In this document: positions 28,411 through 39,034 of the stretch, piece by piece
Numbering within the stretch: the stretch's first letter is position 1
Layout: each line of letters begins with the position of its first letter
NCBI GenBank assembly: GCA_949317995.1
Contig: OX439050.1
Location: 53,197,777 to 53,261,776, forward strand
Length of the DNA stretch: 64,000 bases
Reading direction: 5' to 3'
DNA from: Acholoe squamosa
Lineage: Eukaryota; Annelida; Polychaeta; Phyllodocida; Polynoidae
Notes under the pieces: model-generated
Databases searched by the model: none
Told to the model about the DNA's origin: nothing
What the model saw: the letters and a program-made list of their open reading frames with translations, nothing else
Made by a program: the position numbers and the translations under genes

Positions 28411-28770
28411 CGATCACGCGACGTGGGAGACGAGGCGCGAGACTCGGCGAGAGGAGCAGAGAGAGAGGGATTGCAGCTTAGCGGGAGGTTGGGAATGTAT
28501 GAGACGATCAGTGGATGGGAAAGGAAAGGAGGTAGCATAGGGAAGAGGAGGGGAAGGAAAGGGAAGAGGAGGTCCTTGGATTTAAGAGAATAGTGTCAAA
28601 AGAAATCAGTAAAAGTTAAGGGAAATAAAAAGAAAACACACAAAAAGGAAATCACAAACTTAGTAGCCGTGGTATACTGTACATGTGTACATTTCACTGC
28701 AACTTTATCACCAGAACATATATGAGACACACACAAGGAACTGGCACAAAGACACTGAATGAATAGACTA

Positions 28771-29051
28771 AGGGAGTGGTCATTAATTTTCAGACCCCTC
28801 CCGAGGGGTGGGGGGCTAAACAACTTTTGACCCCTCTTGAGGGGGGGGGCTAAAAAAAATCACCCTCTTTTTTAGCAAAAAAGCCAGTGAGCTACTAGAG
28901 ATCAAAGAGGGGTGCGAAAACTCTCCGCGCCTGTGGCGCGGGGGGGGGCACAAAAATTTTTGACTGCTGTCGAGGGGGGCGTAAAAAATTTTCGTGCGTC
29001 GGCGCGAAAACCCACCACCCCCCCCCTGTTGATAAATAATGACCACTCCCT
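28771..29051. mobile_element. MITE-like element, AGGGAGTGGTCATTA ends
   Basis: The 15-bp ends AGGGAGTGGTCATTA (28771-28785) and its complement (29037-29051) are perfect inverted repeats. The interior alternates G/C runs with CTAAAAAA and GCGAAAA blocks. No coding capacity and no certain target duplication. Confidence 0.75.
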
Positions 29052-29590
29052 AAAGGGTAACAAGAAGACTTGACCTGAAGTCATGAGTTTTAATAGGATC
29101 AACATGATAACCAGAACTGTGCATGTATGGTGGCGAGCCGTCATGGAAACAAGTCACTTTATGGCAGTAATATCACATAGCTAGATGCTACCTCACCATC
29201 GCAGCATTTTAATTCTGCTACACTGGTGAGTCATTCTAAAATCCGGTATACATGCATGCAAATGTGCCTTCAAATGCCGGACAAAAGTAATAATAGATAT
29301 ACCGTGGGATTATCAGGAAACGTGAAATATGGTTTTCTTCTGAACTTTCCAATCAAGATTTTATGCATATCAAAGCAACACGATTTTCTGACATGACAAT
29401 CAACGAGGATAAAGCAACATGATTAGCTGTAGTGGCATGGCAGGTAATCAACATGATTCAGAATTTAGCACGCCTCCAGGTCAGACATTATTCATTTTCA
29501 TAAAATACCTGACACGGCTACACATTCATATTGCTATAATGACCATTAAGACTACATCCATATATGGGTGTTACTGACACATTATTGTGA
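29052..29590. other. non-coding
   Basis: No gene or known repeat seen. Confidence 0.5.
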
Positions 29591-30070
29591 CCCTTGAATA
29601 ACACTGAGGGTAGGGGGCATGATACCTTGAGGTTTATTTTATTCGGTTGTCATTATGCAGTAATAAAGGGTTACATCAATGATCATGCCGATCCTTCAGG
29701 AGGGTATCATTCCTGTAGGATTGACATACTCTGGGATTATTTCAATATCCCTGGCGACAATATAGGCCCCATAGGCATAGTATTGTCAATATGTTGTCTT
29801 AAGGGGTGTTGGAATAAGTCCCTGACAAGTAGACTCACCATCATGTCCATTGGTCGTCATGATGCATCAATGAAGTGCTGGGAAGACTGCTCGCCAGCAC
29901 TTCATTGGAGCATCATGCCGGCCCTCCAGAGTTTGTGTATTGATCCCGTAGGGTCGGCATAATGCATGAATGTAGCCATGGGTAGTTACTCACCAGGGCT
30001 GCAGTCATGCATCATGACAACCAATGGGCATGATGTATAAATGCATCAGCGGTCATTAAAGGGTTAACTG
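29591..30070. repeat. dispersed palindromic repeat, copy G
   Basis: Two hairpins side by side: 29857-29922 (arms around GATGCATCAATGAAGTGCTGG / CCAGCACTTCATTGGAGCATC) and 29954-30020 (around GCATGAATGTAGCC / GGGCTGCAGTCATGCATC). It ends with ATTAAAGGGTTAAC, the boundary shared by several copies. The 122-codon frame across it is a by-product. Confidence 0.8.
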
Positions 30071-30257
30071 ACTAGTGGTCAGTGAATGGTCAGCACCACT
30101 GAGTTCCTGCACATGCATGCGTGCTACCCCCACACAAAGCATCCAGTCCAACATCTTAGCAATTCAAATAATCCGCAGTGAAATGAGCCGCCCTCTCTCT
30201 ACCCTCCCAAATCAGATCGCCATGGACGGATATTGGCGCCACAAGGCGTCCACCGCT

Positions 30258-30314
30258 TCAAGGTCAATCGGGTGACGACCTTCAAATGACCTTGACACGC
30301 AAGGCTGACCTTGA
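30258..30314. promoter_or_regulatory. TCAAGGTCA cluster
   Basis: TCAAGGTCA at 30258-30266 and two TGACCTTGA at 30287-30295 and 30306-30314, full matches to the FTZ-F1/SF-1/LRH-1-type extended half-site. Three 9-bp matches in 57 bp is unlikely by chance; binding is inferred. Confidence 0.45.
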
Positions 30315-32330
30315 CATGCTATCGTGGTAAGGGAGAGGGGGTTGCGAGGGGTAGGGAAGGTCAGGAGAGGGGTGAGAGGTAGCCTGAGCGGTCTGAACTA
30401 TGCAACGACCTGGTCAAGCAAAACAGATTGAATTTATTGGTTTTGTGTTTATGACAGGAAAGCATTACATAAACATGACTGTAGTGATGAGGGGAGGGGT
30501 AACTGACTGGGTAGCTGAAACCACAAAGAGTGAGAAAATGGGTTATAGGGTGACAGAGGAGAGGGACATGCATCAATGGGTTAGCGGGTGAGGATGACTC
30601 GTATGACGTACTTTGCTCTGCGCCATGTAACGTCTCATGACGTATTGATAGTTCTAAAACATGGCATAGAACTGAGTTCGCCATGTGACCTCTGTGATGT
30701 GTGGAAGGTCATATGTCATGATTATGTTATATGTAGTGTCCGTTCATATGATATTGTCGTGACCATTGTTCTCTTTGCCACGATGTGAGTCTAATTTATC
30801 ATGTATCAGCTAATGAAATACATTTCTATTCTAATATTCATGAGCATGATAAGACATTCTTGTTTAGAATATAAGTACCATTTTACCTGTGCATCTTGAG
30901 CAGTCTAGTCACCCTTTACCCCAAGAACGTCGACTTACCTGAAAGAAAGGGAAAATGATTTTTCTTTAATACATATAATATTAAAATGTCATCGTAGCTA
31001 GCCAGATTTCACACACATGCAGGGATTAGGTAATTGTATCTTCAAAACATACATTGTAACATCACATTAGCATCTACCGTTTTATCACAAGAATATTTGA
31101 CTGAAAAGGGAAAAAGGACTTGTGGCTGAATCTCGTGTGCCAAGTGAGAATTACCCCATCAGCAATGCCCATGTTTTACTGCCTGTTTCCTCTGTCACAT
31201 TGATTAAACCTTTAATGACAATAAAGCATCACATTCACGTTTGGACTTCAATAACATGCATACACCCTCTTTGCAAAGTCAATGCAATACGTATTGACAA
31301 ATTCCACAGGGGTGTCTTTGCTTCAAAAAGCAACCACTATTATTGCTATCACGCCTCAAAGCCCAAAGTAGCAAAGAACGATTTCAGACAAAATATGCTA
31401 CGAGATGATAAAATCAATCTTCTTTCCTGACAACTTCAGGTTTCCTCCTCCCCTAAAAAAAGTCATTGACAGGTTCCCTCAGAGCCCCCACAAAAGGCAA
31501 TAGATCAGCCACCATGAGCAACTCACACACCCGCTCACAGAGCAGCTCATTGTGTTTTCTTTTCACTCCCTTCTCCTGCTCCCACAAGACCAATGGGAGC
31601 GCAAAGAAAACATGAAATATTGATTGTTGAGGAGAGGGGTTGTGGGGGGTGGGGGTGGTGGATGGGTAGTTAAGAAGGAGGGTTGTGGGTGGGGGTGATC
31701 AGATCATATTGTTGGAGTGTGGTTTTGTGGCATGTTGTTTGTTGTCGTTGTAGTACCTTGTTGTGGTTTTGTAGGATGAGTGAGCGATGATTGGGGGGGG
31801 GGGGGAGCTGTCATTGCTACACAGGTTAAGGGTCAGCTAACAAAGTTCTTATCATTTCACACTTAGAATCATCTTTAAATTCTGACAGATTCTTGCTATT
31901 ATTTGGAACAAGGTCTATAATGGTTTAGCCATGACCTGGTGACATTTCTCCAGCAAATACTTGGGTTATAATTATAACACGTGTAGTAATAATAATGAAC
32001 CTATCATGCATGATATTGATATGGGGTATCAGTGTGTTGATATGGGGCAACAATGTATATACTTGAATATTTGATGAACATGCGGCAACAAGGAGACAAA
32101 AAAATCATAGATATGGAGGGATTACACAAAAGTAGAGAACTTGAAGCAGACAAGCCCCCACCCCCTATTATTGTCATGTCTGACTCGTCTCATTGCCCAT
32201 GGACACCTCTTGTCCCCTCACACACATCAGCTCACACGGTTGTCAATGCATCTTGTCTGCTTCTGTTGGCACATCCTGGCATTCACTATGGCGCGTCCCA
32301 TTGGTGAATTCAGAACGAGGCCGCAGGCAG

Positions 32331-32347
32331 TGTCGCCCCCTGGCGTC
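32331..32347 (-). promoter_or_regulatory. CTCF-like site
   Basis: The minus strand reads GACGCCAGGGGGCGACA, matching the CTCF core in full. It lies just left of the hairpin cluster at 32394-32462. Confidence 0.45.
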
Positions 32348-32393
32348 AAAAAGCGGAAGGCTTTTTAACAAGAGGCTGAAAAGGGTATTGCCT

Positions 32394-32462
32394 GGCGTCC
32401 GTGACGTCCTCAATGGACGTGGTGCTCTGACGGACGCCAAGGGGAAGGGATTAACCCTTCCC
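32394..32462. repeat. cluster of short perfect inverted repeats
   Basis: GGCGTCCGT (32394) pairs with ACGGACGCC (32430); inside it ACGTCC pairs with GGACGT across TCAAT. A third pair, GGGAAGGG and CCCTTCCC, flanks ATTAA at 32442-32462. Confidence 0.8.
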
Positions 32463-33289
32463 TACCCGGACACGTCAGTGAGCAGTACAATAGCACCCGG
32501 AGCTACTCAGTGAGCTGCTCCACGGTAGATAGAATGGGCCCATAAGGGACAGGAAAAGGCAGGGTAGGATAAGGTAGGGCAGGATGGACAAGTGTAAGGC
32601 ATAGTAAGGCAGAATGGAGAAGGATAGAATAGAGAGGATAGTGTGACACAGGGTAGGGAAGGACAGAACAAGATACGGCTTTGAAGGATAGAATATGCGG
32701 CAAATACATGAGGGAGTATCGTTGGAAAGAGGAAGGGGGGGGGGGATACCGGTACACAAAATCACACAGATGAAAGAGCAGGAAAGATCAATTCTAACAC
32801 ATCTTGAGAGAGAAAGGATGGAATGGAAGAACAGGACAGAGCTTGTAGGAGTTAACCCCATTGCCTATGTGTGAGCAGGATTGGGTAGTAGTATATGGAA
32901 AGTGGGTTTATGATATGGCAATCTTGCATGTCCAGGTGTGCATGTAAGGGGAACAGTAAGGCATCCAAACACCGTCAGTCATGTTGTGAATTTGGACCCT
33001 CTAGGTAAACCACATGATTTTTTTCTACTTTCAATATTACAAAATTGCATAGGCATCTTTTGTCTGAACTGTGGTTTCAGCGCCCGCAAGCCTTTGCTCA
33101 TCCAAACGCAACCTTCTCCATTTCACTTCTAATTGTTTTCTCCCATTCTAGGATTACACTCGCTGACAGTGGACGGTATTGATGAGCAGACAGGACTATT
33201 GGAGATGGGTGACAGCACAAGGCATTATGTCCTCCGGCCCTGTGTACCTGTGGCTGAATGTGGTTGTGTGCTAGGAGGGGGAGAGAGCT

Positions 33290-33658
33290 TAGCCCTTTGG
33301 TAATCGCATAGTGTATTTATACATTTTGCCATTTAGTGGGTGTTCCACCAAAGCCGATTTATTCCTTATTTTGAATCAGTCATCTTTCCGATGCATTTCC
33401 ACCCACTTCCGTCTTTGTCAATGGATCACACGCTTATGATTGTCATGATTCATGAATGCAGTGCCAGCGACAGTACCCAACCTGTCTGCATCCATACAGG
33501 TTTTTTTGGGTTTTTTTTGCGGATTTATACGTTCCCAGAGGGATGGACTGATGTACCATTAGTATTGATTGTATGTAAATATGCCCTCATAGCACTGCTG
33601 AACTATGACATCCAGGGGGTATGAATCTGGGGGTATTGTGCTGCCCTTAATGGGTTAA
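33290..33658. repeat. palindromic repeat family member, copy H
   Basis: Bounded by TTAGCCCTTTGG and CCCTTAATGGGTTAA, with CATGATTCATGAATGCAGTG inside. The second hairpin arm is lost, so it is a decayed or rearranged copy. Confidence 0.5.
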
Positions 33659-35408
33659 GTTGCAGTGATGACTTCAATGGGAGGTTGCTGGTTGCCGGTA
33701 AGTCCCATGTCAGACGGCTGCTGATTGCGCTGGTGCCGCAGTGTCAACACTCGGCGACCATCATCTATATAAACGCGTGTCCTATTTGCCGACCCTAGTG
33801 TTGACTCAGATATCAAACCACAGACACACGCTCCCATCTTCCACGTCTATGGAAGGCCACTTTGGTAGAAGCTGGTTTCATGACACATGTACATGCAAAG
33901 TGAAACCTATTTGACGTACCCACAGCTATGGTATTAACCGGGGTGTTAACAAGTCATCCTCAATACCCATGGGAAGGAAGGTTGTTTGGGAATGCCAAGA
34001 AGAACTTTGGATTAGTTTTAAAAAAAGAACATCGTCTTTAAGTTGTCTTATCTAGCCTAGTGTGTCCCTCGACAGAGTACTGGTGACTTTAATGTTTGAT
34101 ATGATATAGATAATAACAAAGAGGTATCCTCTGTCCAATAAAAGTAACAATCAAACAATATCACTACTTTCAATCTTAAAAGCAAGGTCTTATTTCGAGC
34201 ATCTGATTGAAACTGACAATTTTGATCATTGGATAATGATTAACAAATGGACGTATGCTACCTCATTGTTGTTGAGACTAAAGATATTCTCTTTTAGATT
34301 CAATCACTAATATACCCGGGTATTTCAGTAATTCACTCTGCTTTCTTGATTGAATCATGTTATATTTCTTCATTTCAGAATGGTAGAATTTGTCAAACTG
34401 GCGCTTCATGGGTTCCCCTCACTCTACTGATGGGTACAGACCAGCAAAAGGCCCAACCACACACAAGCAACCAGCCAACGGTGACAGCAGCCAATGAGAG
34501 CAGAGCAAGCAGAAGACCCGGATGTCAAACGCTACGTCAACAGAGGGCGCCACCTCAGCAAGCCGCTCAAGTGCCCGGATGTGTCTGGGATGATAACAAG
34601 AGGCATCATGGGAAGGCTTGTCCTCCTCCATTACTCTGCAGAGGCTGCCGAGTAGTGCATTCAGTGACCTGACCAATGTTCTATATTGTGTGCCAATATC
34701 TGACTTTACGCCAATATCCACACAGTTGATAACAGGGATAGGCTGGGGCCTGTAAGTTTGTTGCTTTTAACATTAGTACTCGCCAATAAAAGTTTTTTCC
34801 AGGTGATGGAGTTCTTGTGATTGTAGTCGTATGGGTGTGTTATATAGTCTTTGTAAATAATAATAATGCATGGCCTTAAGCTTGCTAATAGTTCAAAGTA
34901 TTAATGTCCTTTCCCTGTGATAATCCTTTGTGTCTGTTTTCTCGATGTTACTATGGAGCCATGTTTCATGATAATATCATTACCGTAATTCTCGGTTATT
35001 AACAAGTTTCAAATATATGGTATTGTGGGTGTCGGGAATGTAATTTGCGGTGGTCCATTTTGTGTAGGGCCTTTTTCATCACCATAGAAATGTTTGGCGT
35101 CCTCCAAATATAATTAGGATTTGTGGTGAGCCATTTTGTTTATTCCATCACCATAGAAATGCATTGGGGTGCTGCAAATATAATTAGCACTTATGATTAT
35201 CATTCAATTAATAGCTTAAACTAATCTGCCTTTCTAGGAACTTTCGTGTCTCGGAAGCTTTTCTTTTTCCATCAATTTCTCCTTATAGATAGAAGACAAC
35301 GGTAAAAGGCAGAGTTTAAGTTCCCAATAACACCATCAACCTCATGGTCACAGCCCTCCTCACCTCTACTAACTCTCTTAACCCCACCTGACGCTGCTCC
35401 GATCCCAA

Positions 35409-35443
35409 TGACCTTGAAACGACTTTGAGAAAAGTCAAGGTCA
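35409..35443. promoter_or_regulatory. inverted pair of TGACCTTGA sites
   Basis: TGACCTTGA at 35409-35417 and its complement TCAAGGTCA at 35435-35443, an everted/inverted arrangement of a monomeric nuclear-receptor site. Confidence 0.35.
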
Positions 35444-35454
35444 CCCCTCCTGGT

Positions 35455-35473
35455 GCTGCCATCTGGCGGTGAT
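35455..35473 (-). promoter_or_regulatory. CTCF-like site
   Basis: The minus strand reads CCGCCAGATGGCAGC, a full core match including the AGATGGC variant that is common in invertebrate CTCF sites. Confidence 0.45.
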
Positions 35474-36500
35474 AGCGGACCGGAAGTGACCTCTTTCTCC
35501 TCCTGCCCCTGGCGGCGGCAACGGAGGACACTCTGTCCCCGCCCCTCCTCACTCAATGAAGCCCGGGCAATATTAGAGGAAGAGCCGTGATTCTGAGCGA
35601 TATTAGGGGGTATTGTCGGGGTCGCCCTTTGTGGCTGCAGCAGAAGCCATCAAACGGCCTTCATGGTGACCTATTAGTGACCGTCTGGCCGTGTCAGCGG
35701 TAGGGGGCCGCAGAATTGGCCTTGATTTCAGGGGGATGGCTCCCTCTGACCCGCAGGAAGCCCCTTTAGACCCCTCACCTACAGTGCTATGATGCTCCAC
35801 TACGGCAATTTTTCATCTTCCTGACTGACCATCATCACCTCAGAACTGACGAGTGGCTTCTAGCTAACAACCGAGTGCAATAGCTAGGAATCGTGTAAGC
35901 CTGATCAAGTATGTTACGCAGAAGACCCTTTCCTTGTCCGTGTTGATCCGCTACTTTCCAATGACAAAAGTGCAGTCGGCTCTCGGTTCCTCATATTTGG
36001 AAAAGGCAAGAAAAAATGTCCGAGGAAGCAAATCATCCAAGGACGTAAGGCCAAATATAATATAGACTAAGAAAGCATAGATCTAGCTGTAGATCTTCTG
36101 GCTGAGGTAATGTTGGATCTGAGGAATCAGATGTTCAGGGAAGCAAGGGCCGAATGTACGTACACGCTGTGTCTATGGAGTGAATCGAATAATATCATCT
36201 AGCTTTTCATGTACCAAATGATGTGGATTCATTCTGTTATAACCAGGACTTCTATGAATTACAAGTATACGCAGTCCAAATATTGCTTTACTGTAGTTGC
36301 TTCTTGGTATATGTAAAAAAATATATTTTCAATGTATATTCAGCCCATTTCCCTGATAGACCTCCCATGACACATCCCCTCAGATTGCCCGTAGAGTGAA
36401 GCACGGTCTCAGTGAGCGGCCTAAATTGGGCACCGGAAAAGGGCGTCGGTCGCCGACAAGAATAGGAGGTGGTGAAGAGGGTCTGCTGATGATCCCGTTT

Positions 36501-36528
36501 GACCAGCAGGAGGCGCTCTGAGCTGCTC
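36501..36528 (+). promoter_or_regulatory. CTCF-like site abutting GAGCTGCTC
   Basis: CCAGCAGGAGGCGC is a full CTCF core match and is followed three bases later by the recurrent 9-mer palindrome GAGCTGCTC (36520-36528). Confidence 0.5.
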
Positions 36529-36552
36529 CAGGGCGGGAGAGCAGCCCCAACT

Positions 36553-36570
36553 GACGCCAGAGGGCGGCAG
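36553..36570 (+). promoter_or_regulatory. CTCF-like site
   Basis: GACGCCAGAGGGCGGCAG, a full core match, only about 35 bp from the CTCF-like site at 36501, in the same orientation. Confidence 0.5.
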
Positions 36571-37250
36571 GATCAAGACAAGAGGTGCTCCAGGAGGGCG
36601 GGAGAACTGACTGACCGCTCCTACTCGACTTGTCTGTTATTGAAGTCCTCTTCTCCATAACCCCATCTCAACCCTCTCAGGCCTTTCAACATCTCCCCAA
36701 TACTGACCATGTCCCAGTACTGACCACTGCGGTCTGTCTAGTCTGTCCTTCACCCTGTCCTTCACATAATCAGCATGCCAGGGATAGATATAGAGTGACA
36801 TAGAGAAGGAAGAAATAACTGCAGATGCAGGGCAGCAGAGCTAACCAGGAAGATCAATATCCCCGGTTGATACCTGGAAGCTTCAAGGCAACTGTTATTC
36901 TTCAATATACCCAGTATCTGAGGCTTGCATCTTGTATCGAGTAGAATTTCTTTGTGTTCTGGTAGGGTCAATATAGTTGGAGGACTCCATAATTGGTACT
37001 TACTTAAATGACCTATTTTCACTGCAAAACTGCATTCTTTCTTCAATACACTGCCCCACCCAAGTCCGGGACAAGTCTCAGTATCGCTTTAATACATTCC
37101 CTAACACACAAAAATCCCCCTGGTGACAGGAAGTGTCTCTACCCCTAAAAGATTCCCCACCAGGTGTCGTGACAGGCGCTGCTCCCACATTATCCTTCTT
37201 CTATTATCGCCCACCCAGACACGCATTGCGCATGCGCGTCACGATCGACG

Positions 37251-37266
37251 CGCCGCCTGGTGGTGA
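37251..37266 (-). promoter_or_regulatory. CTCF-like site
   Basis: The minus strand reads CCACCAGGCGGCGCG, close to the CTCF core. An NRF1-type GCGCATGCGC lies at 37228-37237, and GAGCAGCTC at 37384. Confidence 0.45.
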
Positions 37267-37901
37267 CATGTTAATTGAGCAACTGGAATTTGATTACAGA
37301 TCCCATGGCCTGGAGGCCTGGGGGTAGGAGGGGGTGGGGTTAGGAACTGGAGGGGTTGGTCGGGCTGAGAGGCGATGCTTGAGGAGCAGCTCAGAGAGCA
37401 GTTTTAGGGTGGAGCAACTCACAGATCAGACAACAATGAGCAAACTGGTGTTATACTGATCCTAATATAAAAGACTTTGAGAATACAATGTCTTGTTTTG
37501 TGTTGTTTTAGCTCCACTTGCCGCTGTTACTTTTATGTCATGTTTCGATACTGCAAGAGAGAAAAAAGCGTTTGTAATATACCTAGATGGCTTCGCCTTT
37601 GATGAGCTATCAAGGCCATGATTCTTGAAACATTTGGTCTTCCCATTTTTTTGTGACATTTCTTATCACATAGCTCTGTCACTTTCAACTTACCTTCATC
37701 TTTTATCATTGCTTATACCACGGTTATAACATTTTAGAACGATTTTGGGTGCCCAAACTGGATAATCTGAGTGCTTTTATTTCAGGATAGAGGGACTTAG
37801 AGTTGACACTTGAATATTGACAGTGTTCATTTTCTATAGTGTTCTTATATGCGGCAGCAGCTATGACATAGCTTTGACAGTGGTTCATACCGAAAAAGCT
37901 C

Positions 37902-37974
37902 AGCATTACCTGGGATCAATCCAGGGACCTTCTGATATAAAGTTTTGCATCTTATCCATTAGGCCACGGGGCTG
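37902..37974 (-). pseudogene. tRNA-Arg-derived pseudogene or SINE head
   Basis: Read on the minus strand, this 73-nt stretch has the tRNA-Arg D-arm motif GTGGCCTAATGGATAAG, a TATCAGAAGG segment like the 3' side of the Arg anticodon stem, and a B-box-like GGATTGATCC. The acceptor stem does not pair and the 5' side of the anticodon stem is lost, so it is not a functional tRNA. Confidence 0.65.
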
Positions 37975-39009
37975 GACAATAGTGTTGGGTTAGATGAATC
38001 ATATGTCTGGGACCCTATGGACACATTCTTCATTGTCTCACTTCTAGGTCTCACCCTTTGTAACACATTCATGTGCTGCTTATAGAACACTGCAGAATGG
38101 CCTGCGTCCAACCCAGTCACGTGACCTGGAGCTGCTCATACACAGGCACTCTTCACGTTACGAGTAACTCACTCAAGCATGACCAGCTCCCCATCACCCC
38201 TCACCCCTCCGACAGGTTACAGCCTCCCCCCCCCCTCTAACCCCCCAGGACACCACTATCCTACTCCACCCCTGTTCTGACATGCAAAGTCAGGAGGGGG
38301 ACCCTGGTAAAAAGGCCACAGCTCGAGGGGTCGGGGGGATTGTGTCTGTGAGAGTTATGGATGAGTGGGTGGATGTGGGGGGTCTCAGTTCTGTATGAAA
38401 CTCTTGGGTCCATGTGTTAATCAAGGATATATCTGGTTTCTATACAAAAGTACAATCATTCTCTTGTCATGCCACTGTATTCGGAATAGCCTTTAATACC
38501 TGACTTGCCATGGTAACACCTCGGGGTGATACGTCATGCACCCACGATAAGCTCATATAATATAGCCTATAACATGAGAAACAAGTACCAATAGTGGATA
38601 TAATATTCAACAGGATAATTATACAATATTTATACCCATTATCTGTCGCTATTGAGCTTTGAATTTACAAATATATGAATTGATAAATAAATACTCATGC
38701 TCTTGCTCTCTTTTGACTAGGAGAACTGCACCCCTCCCCACCCCATCTACTTCATCGATACTCCCTAAGTGGGGTCCATACCCTGGGAGAGGACACTGTT
38801 TATGGTCCTCAAATCTTGGCCTACACTTATATCATGTCATGAAGACCCGACCCCACCCCCCTGGGTAGAGCACGTGCCCCCACCTTAATAACAGCCCCAA
38901 GACTGTGCGCATGCTTTATGAGGGCATGGCGTGATTTGCTTGGGCTGCTGGTGGCCGGCAGGTTGGGTAACTCACCTCCAGGGGCGGGCAGGGCACCAGC
39001 AGTAAAGGA

Positions 39010-39034
39010 TGGGGGTGGGTGGGGGGAGAGGGGG
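39010..39034 (+). other. G-quadruplex-type motif
   Basis: Four G runs of at least three bases separated by one to three bases (GGGGGTGGGTGGGGGGAGAG, then GGGG), a classical G4-forming pattern. Confidence 0.6.

Larger units (their letters stand above)
24871..28770. other. non-coding with tandem repeats and GC-rich islands
   Basis: No exon recognised. Tandem repeats lie at 24950-25190 and 27520-27870 and an (AT)n run at 27876-27940. Motif-dense stretches at 25225-25440, 26230-26345 and 28130-28410 have the look of regulatory islands; the last is CpG-rich with GCCATTTTG and ACTTCCGG (YY1- and ETS-like) motifs and could be a promoter. Confidence 0.45.
30071..33289. other. non-coding
   Basis: No exon recognised. 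Holds a nuclear-receptor half-site cluster at 30258-30314, GAGCAGCTC at 31540-31548, a G-rich tract at 31636-31700, a CTCF-like site at 32331-32347 and a cluster of short hairpins at 32394-32462. Confidence 0.45.
33659..37250. other. non-coding, insulator-like and enhancer-like sequence
   Basis: No exon recognised. CTCF-like motifs are unusually dense (34536, 35455, 35502, 36501, 36553). The AT-rich part 34980-35220 has several TAATTA/ATTA cores and the element CCATCACCATAGAAATG twice, suggestive of an enhancer. A 9-bp hairpin pair (GTCAACACT / AGTGTTGAC) is at 33743-33805. Confidence 0.45.
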
